Shown here: positions 1 through 7,154 of the stretch, in pieces
Position numbering within the stretch: position 1 is the stretch's first letter
How the letters are laid out: the number at the start of each line of letters is the position of its first letter
From: Desulfobacteraceae bacterium
GTDB taxonomy: Bacteria > Desulfobacterota > Desulfobacteria > Desulfobacterales > Desulfosalsimonadaceae
Direction: 5' to 3'
DNA length: 7,154 nt
Assembly (NCBI GenBank): GCA_003551985.1
Contig: PUOB01000122.1
Location: forward strand, 1 to 7,154
The notes under the pieces: model-generated
Databases searched by the model: none
Seen by the model: the letters and a program-made list of their open reading frames with translations, nothing else
What the model was told of the DNA's origin: nothing
Translations under genes and position numbers: made by a program

Positions 1-675
1 CTGCCGCGCGATGTGGGCATGGATGATTTCAACCGGGTCGTCGGACACAAACGGCGGGGCACCGGTCAGCAGCTCGTAGAGAATAACGCCCAGGGCGTAA
101 AGGTCGGCCCGGTAATCCACCAGGGCATTCATCCGGCCGGTCTGCTCCGGGGCCATGTAGGGAAGAATACGGCGGATCACCCACGGGTCGTAGAGTGCCT
201 CATTCACCCGGGCGATCGTCCCGTAGGCGGCGAAACCATTGAGCTTGACCCGGTCTCCGGCGTCATCGCAGAAAATCGTATCCGGCGTCATGGCATGGTG
301 GACAGCGCCCTGGCTGTGGATTTCGCCCAGGGTCCGGGCCAGTGCGGCGGCCAGTTTCAGGAAGGTGGGGATATCAACATTGCCCGGGGGAAACCGGTCG
401 TGCAGGGGCATGCCGAAAAACGGCTCCGAGACAATGACAATGCCGTCTTTATGGTCGAAAATGTCGTAGGTCTCAAAAATCCCTTGACTGTCAATGCGTC
501 TGATCTTTTCATAATCATGCTTGAAACGGGCGATTTCCGAGGGCGAGGCCTGGGCGGAATGAATGAGTTCAACAAAAACGGGCGCCTTGTTTTCCATCCG
601 TTCGGCGTAATAAGCGGCCGATCCCCGGCGATCGTGAACCTTTTCAATTATCCGGTAATTTGGTATGGATTCCAC
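1..675 (-). CDS. N-terminal part of a trifunctional Ser/Thr kinase / ATP-binding / sensor histidine kinase, with degenerate kinase motifs
   Basis: Only the first 225 residues are present; the gene continues off the left edge. The frame opens at GTG (675-673), six bases after an AGGGG (686-682), with an in-frame TAA at 717-715 and no other start between. The protein begins VESIPNYRIIEKV and runs through a kinase-like fold: N-lobe, ARFKHDYEKI helix (about 49-58), LGEIHSQGAVHHAMTPDTIF catalytic-loop region (116-135), YMAPEQTGRMN (173-183) and DYRADLYALGVILYELLTG (187-205). The PEQTGRMN and DLYxLGVxLYELLTG wording is typical of large proteins in which such a domain precedes an AAA-type ATPase, a GAF domain and a histidine kinase; those parts are inferred, not seen. 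The usual VxK lysine reads Glu36 (PVFVE), HRD reads H126-H127-A128, the metal-binding Asn reads Thr133, and DFG reads NGF/GFA (146-149). It therefore looks like a pseudokinase, probably a cytoplasmic sensing or scaffold module. It is transcribed divergently from the next gene. Confidence 0.85.
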   Translation of the reverse strand, partial: MESIPNYRIIEKVHDRRGSAAYYAERMENKAPVFVELIHSAQASPSEIARFKHDYEKIRRIDSQGIFETYDIFDHKDGIVIVSEPFFGMPLHDRFPPGNVDIPTFLKLAAALARTLGEIHSQGAVHHAMTPDTIFCDDAGDRVKLNGFAAYGTIARVNEALYDPWVIRRILPYMAPEQTGRMNALVDYRADLYALGVILYELLTGAPPFVSDDPVEIIHAHIARQ

Positions 676-795
676 GGCTTGCCCCTGCCCTACGTGCCTG
701 CTGTTTTCCGCTGATTATGCCGCCTGCAGCACCCGAGCCCGGACACCCGATGCCGGGCATCCGATCCCTTTACCCCCCTGCGAGGCTTGTTTCGG

Positions 796-824
796 AGCAT
801 AAATAATTTTGATGGCACCGTAAA
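796..824 (-). promoter_or_regulatory. Weak sigma70-like promoter candidate for the kinase gene
   Basis: On the minus strand TTTACG (824-819) and TATGCT (801-796) are separated by 17 bases, about 120 bases upstream of the GTG start. The -10 fits well and the -35 only partly. The -35 lies in the left terminal repeat of the palindromic element, so the repeat may contribute the promoter. This is pattern matching only. Confidence 0.2.
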
Positions 825-861
825 AAGTCTCGAATCCAGGCTTGTCAAACTTTTCAGAACC

Positions 862-916
862 GTAGGGGCGAATAATCATTCGCCCGCCATAAGGGCGAAT
901 GATTATTCGGCCCTAC
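862..916. repeat. Inner 24-bp inverted repeat with 7-nt spacer
   Basis: The arms at 862-885 and 893-916 are reverse complements at 23 of 24 positions, separated by GCCATAA (886-892). The ends read GTAGGGGCG... and ...GGCCCTAC. As RNA or extruded DNA this would be a very stable hairpin. The hexamer AGAACC occurs just outside each end (856-861 and 919-924), which could be a target-site duplication from insertion into the outer element. There is no T-tract after the right arm, so it is not a standard intrinsic terminator. Confidence 0.8.
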
Positions 917-952
917 AAAGAACCCGTCGTGAATCGGGAGACAAAAGCCGAC

Positions 953-991
953 TTTTTACGAGACTATCAACCGTTGATAGTCTTGTAAAAA
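953..991. repeat. Long hairpin/palindrome at the right end of the composite element
   Basis: TTTTTACGAGACTATCAAC (953-971) is followed after one base by GTTGATAGTCTTGTAAAAA (973-991). The arms are complementary at 18 of 19 positions and the single exception (960 with 984) would be a G-U wobble in RNA. The inner 11 bp on each side (961-971 and 973-983) are perfect. It lies about 60 bases before the peptidase start codon and could affect its transcript, or simply be the end of the repeat element. Confidence 0.75.
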
Positions 992-1052
992 TGAAGCTGC
1001 CCCAACCCGTATCCGGTTTGAATTGTCTCATAAAACAGACCGCGTGAAAGAA

Positions 1053-1706
1053 ATGTTTATCCAGGCCCTGATCCATGAAAACCGGCTTGACCGTTTTGAT
1101 TTCAAACGGTGGCTGTTTTTCCCGGGCATGCTGTTCGGCAGCCGAAACTCATGGTGGGGTGCGGGCCGGCCAAGGCCATTTTCCCATGAAGGGCTCGATT
1201 TATGTTTTTTCGAGGCCAAAGACCAGATGCGTTTCAGGCTTGACCCTTCCATCCGAATCCCCGCCGCGGCGGACGGCCGGATAGTCTCCATAATGGACGA
1301 CTTGCTGGGCAAAACAATTGTCTGCGACCACGGCCGCAGGCTCGGGACAAGCACGCCGATGGTCATGCTCTATGCCCATGTGCTGCCGGAAAAGGCATTG
1401 CGCCCCGGTGATGCGGTCGATCAAGGGGCGTGCATCGCCCGGATCGCACCGGCAGACCCCGAAAAAAACGGGCTTCCGCCGCACCTGCATTTATCCGCGG
1501 TGAAACGCGATGCCCTTCCGCATTCTTTCGACTGGCCGTACCTGAACCGGCTCGACCGAAGCGCCTTCGTAGACCCGGCCCGGGTTGCCGGCCTCGCAGC
1601 GGAAGCAACGGCCATTATCAATTTTGATCCGTCCATGGCGCTATACAGCGCGTTTTCGCCCTGCGCCGGCCCGGCCGGCCCCCAACACCACCCCCCCAAG
1701 GCATAA
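1053..1706 (+). CDS. M23/LytM-like zinc metallopeptidase domain protein
   Basis: This 217-residue protein has an M23 (LytM/DD-endopeptidase) core. The zinc-binding HxxxD is HEGLD (His45, Asp49), the central strand motif is LYAHV (His109), and the HxH is HLHLS (His144, His146). The intervening AAADGRIVSI and GDAVDQGACIARI segments match the usual beta-roll spacing. The family normally cuts peptide cross-links in peptidoglycan, and all metal and catalytic residues are present. I see no signal peptide or clear membrane segment: the N-terminus is MFIQALIHENRLDRFDFKRW. A periplasmic role is therefore not assured. I chose ATG 1053; in-frame alternatives are GTG 1044 and TTG 1023. The ribosome site (GAAAG) is weak. 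The last 25 or so residues are low-complexity Pro/Ala/Gly and may not be conserved; see the finding on a possible frameshift. No terminator is obvious after the stop. The specific function is unknown. Confidence 0.75.
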   Translation: MFIQALIHENRLDRFDFKRWLFFPGMLFGSRNSWWGAGRPRPFSHEGLDLCFFEAKDQMRFRLDPSIRIPAAADGRIVSIMDDLLGKTIVCDHGRRLGTSTPMVMLYAHVLPEKALRPGDAVDQGACIARIAPADPEKNGLPPHLHLSAVKRDALPHSFDWPYLNRLDRSAFVDPARVAGLAAEATAIINFDPSMALYSAFSPCAGPAGPQHHPPKA

Positions 1707-1722
1707 GCCCCCTCCGGCCGAC

Positions 1723-1767
1723 CCGTCCACTCCGTCCACCCAGTCCATTAAGCCCACCCAGTCCACC
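1723..1767. repeat. Five-unit 9-bp tandem repeat, consensus C(C/A)GTCCACC
   Basis: Consecutive 9-mers starting at 1723, 1732, 1741, 1750 and 1759 read CCGTCCACT, CCGTCCACC, CAGTCCATT, AAGCCCACC and CAGTCCACC, followed by a C-rich tail to about 1793. The array sits between the peptidase stop and argC. It is a degenerate minisatellite; a period divisible by three means it would encode a repeating Pro/Ser/Thr/Gln tripeptide if translated in the frame starting at 1723. Confidence 0.7.
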
Positions 1768-1825
1768 CCTCCCCCTGCCCCCAATACCCCCCTTTACGAA
1801 AACGCCTTGAAATTGCTTTAAAGCT

Positions 1826-1853
1826 TTGATATCGGTATATCGTTTTTTATTAA
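1826..1853 (+). promoter_or_regulatory. Candidate sigma70 promoter for argC
   Basis: TTGATA (1826-1831) and TATTAA (1848-1853) are 16 bases apart in an AT-rich patch (1802-1856) that stands out from its C-rich surroundings. The start of transcription would fall near 1860, leaving a leader of about 87 bases that contains the three palindromes. Alternative -35/-10 pairings exist in the same patch, for example TTGCTT (1813) with TATATC (1836) at 17 bases. Confidence 0.35.
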
Positions 1854-1873
1854 TCACCATCCGTAACCATCAG

Positions 1874-1921
1874 CCTGAATCGATCAGGCACCTGAAGCTA
1901 TCAGCACCTGAAGCTATCAGG
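1874..1921. repeat. Three phased copies of a CCTGA-N5-TCAGG palindrome upstream of argC
   Basis: Copies begin at 1874 (CCTGAATCGATCAGG), 1891 (CCTGAAGCTATCAGC) and 1907 (CCTGAAGCTATCAGG), spaced 17 and 16 bases. The last two belong to a perfect 16-bp tandem duplication (1889-1904 and 1905-1920). A further ATCAG half-site lies at 1869-1873. The last copy ends 25 bases before the argC ATG. Each unit is itself an inverted repeat, which would suit a dimeric repressor or a series of small hairpins. It does not match the ArgR box well. Function is unknown. Confidence 0.6.
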
Positions 1922-1946
1922 CACCAACGACCAGACAGGGGGGGCA

Positions 1947-2984
1947 ATGACCAGAGTCGGTATTGTCGGCGCCACCGGTTATGCCGGCGCCGAGCTTGTC
2001 AGGCTTCTTGCCGGGCATCCGGAAGTGGCGTTGACGCTTCTGACTTCCCGTCAGTATGCCGGCGTGCCGTTCCAGGACATCTACCCGGCCTTTTCCGGCG
2101 TGGTCGACCTCCCGTGCGAGGCGTTTGACCCCGACACCATATCCGATAAAACCGATATCGTATTTACAGCCCTTCCGCACAAGCTGCCCATGGAGATCGT
2201 TCCGGGAATCGTCGCGAGCGGGAAAAAAGTGATTGATTTGTCAGCTGATTTCCGTTTTTCCGATCCTGATGTCTACGAGGCGGCATATACCGCCCACACG
2301 GCAAAAGAGCTGCTCGGGCGCAGCGTATACGGACTTTCCGAGGTCTTTGCCGACCGGATAAAAAATGCCGATATAACCGGCAACCCGGGGTGCTACCCCA
2401 CCAGCGTGCTGCTGCCGCTGATACCCCTTTTGACGGCCGGGATCCTGGTGCCCGAAAGCATTGTCGCGGACTCGAAATCCGGTGTAAGCGGCGCGGGCAG
2501 GGCTTTGTCCCTGGGCGCCCTTTACAGCGAGGTAAGCGAATCCTTCAAGGCCTACAAGGTTGCCGCGCATCGGCACGAGCCGGAAATGGAAGCGGTGTTA
2601 AGTGCGGTTGCGGGCTTTGACGTCAATATCACGTTTGTCCCCCACCTGCTGCCGATGAACCGGGGTATGGAAACCACCATATATGCCGGGCTGTCAGGTG
2701 ACATCTCGGATGAGGAGATCTATGACCGCTTGTCGAATTATTATGCGGGGCGCCGCTTCATAAGGATCTCAAAAGACGGCCGGCCGCCGGATACACGAAA
2801 TGTGCGGGGAACCAATTATTGTGATATTGCCTTTGTCGTTGACCGGGACCACCGGCGGCTGATCCTCATGTCGGTTTTAGACAACCTGGTCAAGGGGGCT
2901 TCCGGCCAGGCGGTGCAGAATATGAATATTATGCTGGGCCTGGAAGAGACCACGGGCCTGGATATGACGCCTTTTCCGCTATAG
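1947..2984 (+). CDS. argC: N-acetyl-gamma-glutamyl-phosphate reductase
   Basis: ArgC catalyses the NADPH-dependent reduction of N-acetyl-glutamyl-5-phosphate to N-acetyl-glutamate semialdehyde, the third step of arginine biosynthesis in the cytoplasm. The 345-residue product has the usual length. The N-terminal Rossmann loop is VGIVGATGYAGAEL (4-17); the segment VIDLSADFRF (95-104) is typical of the family. The catalytic Cys149 lies in TGNPGCYPTS (144-153), followed by SKSGVSGAGR (176-185) and the active-site region AAHRHEPEM (206-214), with VPHLLPMNRGM further on. The start follows an AGGGGGGG run (1937-1944). The kinase and peptidase upstream show no functional link. folD follows after 97 bases in the same direction with no terminator in between, so read-through is plausible. 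No other arg gene is in the window. The identification is secure. Confidence 0.97.
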   Translation: MTRVGIVGATGYAGAELVRLLAGHPEVALTLLTSRQYAGVPFQDIYPAFSGVVDLPCEAFDPDTISDKTDIVFTALPHKLPMEIVPGIVASGKKVIDLSADFRFSDPDVYEAAYTAHTAKELLGRSVYGLSEVFADRIKNADITGNPGCYPTSVLLPLIPLLTAGILVPESIVADSKSGVSGAGRALSLGALYSEVSESFKAYKVAAHRHEPEMEAVLSAVAGFDVNITFVPHLLPMNRGMETTIYAGLSGDISDEEIYDRLSNYYAGRRFIRISKDGRPPDTRNVRGTNYCDIAFVVDRDHRRLILMSVLDNLVKGASGQAVQNMNIMLGLEETTGLDMTPFPL

Positions 2985-3081
2985 ACGGCGCGGCGGGAAA
3001 ACGGGTTGCGAAATTTCAGCGTATCAAGAGGCTTTAAAGGCTTTTCGGGATTTTTAATTATCTAAAAAAAAGGAGCAGAAA

Positions 3082-3990
3082 ATGACGGCAAAACTGATTA
3101 AAGGAACCGACATTCGGGAGGAAATCCTCGAGGAAATCAGCGCGGAAGTGAAAGATATCAAGGAAAAAAAGGGGATTGTCCCCGGCCTCGTCACCATTCT
3201 CGTGGGTCAGGACCCGGCATCCATGTCCTATGTGACGCTTAAAATCAAGACCGCAGAGCGTCTGGGATTCAAGGAAATCCAGGAGAACCAGTCGCCGGAG
3301 ATTTCCGAGGCGGACCTGCTGGCACTGATCGACAAGTACAACAAGGATGAGTCCATTAACGGCATCCTGGTCCAGCTTCCCCTGCCCGACCATATCGACG
3401 ACAAAAAGGTTCTCAACGCTATCGATCCGGACAAGGATGTCGATGGTTTTCATCCGGTCAACGTGGGCCGCCTGATGATCGGCGGATCCGAAGTGAAGTT
3501 CGCACCCTGCACCCCGGCCGGTATCCAGGAAATGATCGTTCGCGCGGGCGTCGAAACCAGCGGTGCGGAAGTGGTTGTGGTCGGCCGCTCCAATATCGTG
3601 GGCAAGCCCATTGCCAACATGATGGTCCAGAAAGGCCCTGGCGCCAACTCAACCGTTACCATCGTCCATACCCGTACCAAGGATCTTGCCGCCCATTGCC
3701 TCAGGGCCGATATTCTCATCGTGGCGGCCGGCGTGCCGGGCCTGGTGAAGCCGGAATGGATCAAGCCGGGGGCATGCGTCATCGATGTCGGCGTGAACCG
3801 GGTCGGTGAAAAAATAAGCGAAAAGACCGGCAACAAGGTCGCCATCCTGCGTGGTGACGTTGATTTTGATGCTGCAAAGGAGATCGCCGGTTCCATTACG
3901 CCGGTTCCGGGCGGCGTCGGTCCGATGACCATCACCATGCTGATGAAAAATACGCTTAACTCCATGAAATACAAGATTGGCATGATGTAG
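3082..3990 (+). CDS. folD: Bifunctional methylenetetrahydrofolate dehydrogenase / methenyltetrahydrofolate cyclohydrolase
   Basis: FolD interconverts 5,10-methylene-, 5,10-methenyl- and 10-formyl-tetrahydrofolate in the cytoplasm, feeding purine and formyl-Met synthesis and, in anaerobes with the Wood-Ljungdahl route, the methyl branch. The 302-residue product has SYVTLKIKTAERLG (49-62) with catalytic Tyr50 and Lys54, GILVQLPLP (94-102) with Gln98, DVDGFHP (119-125) with Asp121, PCTPAG (142-147), the NADP-site VVVGRSNIVGKP (165-176) and TPVPGGVGPMT (273-283). Compared with the E. coli enzyme it has a short KGPGAN insertion (about 184-189) before STVTIVHTRTKDL and a longer loop near 241-256. 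The start is set by AAGGAG (3070-3075), six bases before ATG, one of the best ribosome sites in the window. A strong terminator follows 30 bases after the stop. The identification is secure; involvement in C1 fixation is inference. Confidence 0.97.
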   Translation: MTAKLIKGTDIREEILEEISAEVKDIKEKKGIVPGLVTILVGQDPASMSYVTLKIKTAERLGFKEIQENQSPEISEADLLALIDKYNKDESINGILVQLPLPDHIDDKKVLNAIDPDKDVDGFHPVNVGRLMIGGSEVKFAPCTPAGIQEMIVRAGVETSGAEVVVVGRSNIVGKPIANMMVQKGPGANSTVTIVHTRTKDLAAHCLRADILIVAAGVPGLVKPEWIKPGACVIDVGVNRVGEKISEKTGNKVAILRGDVDFDAAKEIAGSITPVPGGVGPMTITMLMKNTLNSMKYKIGMM

Positions 3991-4020
3991 CCAATCGTTC
4001 AGGACAACCCTGCACGTAAG

Positions 4021-4057
4021 AAAAACCACGCACCCTTACCGGGTGCGTGGTTTTTTT
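4021..4057 (+). terminator. Rho-independent terminator after folD
   Basis: CCACGCACCC (4026-4035) pairs perfectly with GGGTGCGTGG (4041-4050) around a TTACC loop, followed by seven T (4051-4057). The five A before the stem (4021-4025) extend pairing, so it could also act on the opposite strand. It ends the folD, and perhaps argC-folD, transcript and isolates secA. Confidence 0.93.
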
Positions 4058-4108
4058 GCGGGCCGCGCCCACCCCGGGATACAGGGCCGCGAAGCCCCGG
4101 CAGCGGCC

Positions 4109-4137
4109 TTGACTTGTTTTGATGCAATCCCTATTAT
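4109..4137 (+). promoter_or_regulatory. Strong sigma70-like promoter upstream of secA
   Basis: TTGACT (4109-4114) and TATTAT (4132-4137) are separated by exactly 17 bases, with five of six consensus matches in each hexamer. Transcription would start near 4144, giving a secA leader of about 320 bases. This is the best promoter match I see in the window. The 408-bp stretch 4058-4465 otherwise holds a GC-rich section, two further -10-like sites and a hairpin; I find no convincing gene in it. Confidence 0.6.
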
Positions 4138-4241
4138 AGGCTGAAATACATTTGAATGACGACCTTTGAGCCGCCGTATTCGACGCGTTATCGCATAAGG
4201 AACCGGGTCCGGAGGCGATCGGGCCGGGCCCCGAAAAACGG

Positions 4242-4269
4242 TTGTGCTTAGTGGCGGATTTGATATAAT
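4242..4269 (+). promoter_or_regulatory. Second promoter candidate upstream of secA
   Basis: A perfect TATAAT (4264-4269) lies 16 bases after TTGTGC (4242-4247). The -35 is mediocre. If used, the transcript would start near 4276 and have a leader of about 190 bases. Another perfect TATAAT occurs at 4381-4386 but with no acceptable -35. Confidence 0.35.
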
Positions 4270-4393
4270 TCAAGATAACATGCGTTTAATCGCAGGCTTT
4301 CCGGGAATGCCCGCGCAGGAGCACGGATTCCCCATCAACGCCTCTGCCGCTGAACAATCATTTTAAACGGCCAGCCTGTGTATAATAAATGGG

Positions 4394-4440
4394 GTTCATC
4401 CAGAGACAATCCCAGGCGGATTGGCCATTTCTGGATGGGC
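4394..4440 (+). promoter_or_regulatory. Two-tier stem-loop in the secA leader
   Basis: CATCCAGA (4397-4404) pairs with TCTGGATG (4430-4437), extendable by two G-U pairs and one G-C pair to 4394/4440. Inside it CAATCC (4407-4412) pairs with GGATTG (4418-4423) around a CAGGC loop, with an asymmetric internal bulge. It ends just before the ribosome-binding region AAGGAAG (4448-4454). The TATAAT at 4381-4386 would place a start right at the foot of this stem. It could stabilise the mRNA or modulate secA translation; no T-tract follows, so it is not a terminator. Confidence 0.45.
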
Positions 4441-4465
4441 ACGGAATAAGGAAGTATCCATAATT

Positions 4466-7012
<2,547 letters not shown>

Positions 7013-7040
7013 GGCGTTATGGCTACGGGACTGGGGTAAA

Positions 7041-7154
7041 ATGACTTTTTATGATGATTTTGCCCATGACATGCCCGTGAGATGTGTTTATATTATTATT
7101 ACAAAGATCGACGTATCCTTGCACATGGATCGCCGGGTGGTTTTTGAAAAGCAA
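7041..7154 (+). CDS. Unidentified short open frame running off the right edge
   Basis: After secA an ATG at 7041, four bases after GGGG (7033-7036), opens a frame that stays open for 38 codons to the window end. It begins MTFYDDFAHDMPVRCVY. I recognise no family. An in-frame ATG at 7125 could be the real start of a downstream gene instead, in which case 7041-7124 would be leader. Its AT-rich middle (7087-7101) differs from the coding style of secA. The opposite strand is also open over much of this stretch, so the call is weak. Confidence 0.25.
   Translation, partial: MTFYDDFAHDMPVRCVYIIITKIDVSLHMDRRVVFEKQ

Larger units (their letters stand above)
809..991. repeat. Composite palindromic intergenic element (MITE-like) with GTAAAAAGTC terminal repeats
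   Basis: Positions 809-829 and 950-970 form an inverted pair matching at 17 of 21 positions, including a perfect 11-bp core CGTAAAAAGTC (819-829) against its complement (950-960). A third, direct-orientation copy of the same end follows at 974-991, so the right side is a head-to-head pair. Between the ends lies a separate, stronger inverted repeat (862-916). No open frame in this stretch resembles a protein. This is the architecture of a small non-autonomous element or of a dispersed extragenic palindrome. From memory, GTAAAAAGTC-type palindromes with a GACTTTTTACGAGA...ATCAA edge recur between genes in Desulfobacterota; this has not been searched. The element occupies most of the gap between the divergent kinase and peptidase genes. 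Confidence 0.65.

Noticed and set aside
13..714. Long plus-strand open frame of 233 codons
   Set aside because: It lies antisense to the kinase gene; its translation resembles no family, whereas the minus-strand frame gives clear kinase-family motifs.
749..761. GATGCC-G-GGCATC palindrome upstream of the kinase
   Set aside because: The 6-bp arms with a 1-base centre do not extend, which is expected by chance at this length.
809..991. CRISPR array or phage attachment site
   Set aside because: The repeats are inverted pairs rather than regularly spaced direct repeats with unique spacers, and there are no cas, tRNA or integrase sequences nearby.
1618..1860. Gly-rich minus-strand frame of 80 codons
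   Set aside because: The composition simply reflects the C-rich repeat read in reverse, and there is no supporting motif.
2985..3081. Terminator or promoter between argC and folD
   Set aside because: The GGCTTTAAAGGCTTTT stretch is a direct, not inverted, repeat, and I find no -35/-10 pair with proper spacing.
4280..4366. 28-codon frame in the secA leader as a SecM-like arrest peptide
   Set aside because: It has no ribosome site, no signal-like hydrophobic stretch and no Pro-ended arrest motif. It begins MRLIAGFPGMPAQEHG and looks like chance.

Overview
The window is a chromosomal segment with moderately high GC. It carries one truncated signalling gene on the minus strand at the left edge, followed by plus-strand genes, mostly housekeeping. 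Gene content and style point to a Gram-negative anaerobe, most likely Desulfobacterota (Desulfobacteraceae/Desulfosarcinaceae type). The hints are a very large 'trifunctional' kinase/ATPase/histidine-kinase family gene, a compact SecA of about 850 residues with a C-terminal zinc motif, a FolD with a short insertion, and intergenic palindromes built on GTAAAAAGTC, which I remember as common in that group. This placement is inference, not a search result.

Layout. Positions 1-675 (minus strand) hold the first 225 residues of a trifunctional serine/threonine kinase/ATP-binding/sensor histidine kinase protein; the rest lies off the left edge. Its kinase domain is recognisable in fold and activation-segment end, but the usual catalytic Lys, HRD Asp and DFG Asp all appear to be replaced. 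Positions 676-1052 are a divergent intergenic region filled by nested inverted repeats (about 809-991) that look like a small non-coding mobile or repetitive element with a second palindrome inside it. Positions 1053-1706 encode an M23/LytM-type metallopeptidase-like protein with all zinc and catalytic residues but no visible signal peptide. Positions 1707-1946 hold a C-rich 9-bp tandem repeat, a candidate promoter and three phased copies of a CCTGA-N5-TCAGG palindrome just before argC.

Positions 1947-2984 are argC (arginine biosynthesis) and 3082-3990 are folD (one-carbon folate metabolism), closed by a strong intrinsic terminator at 4021-4057. A leader region of about 400 bp (4058-4465) with two or three sigma70-like promoter candidates and a hairpin precedes secA (4466-7012), the Sec translocase motor. 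After secA there is only a short open frame running off the right edge, which I cannot identify.

The three housekeeping genes do not form a pathway; argC and folD may share a transcript, while secA looks independently transcribed. I see no complete new system. The strongest items for a second look are the apparent pseudokinase domain, the nested palindrome element between the divergent genes, and the phased palindromes in front of argC.
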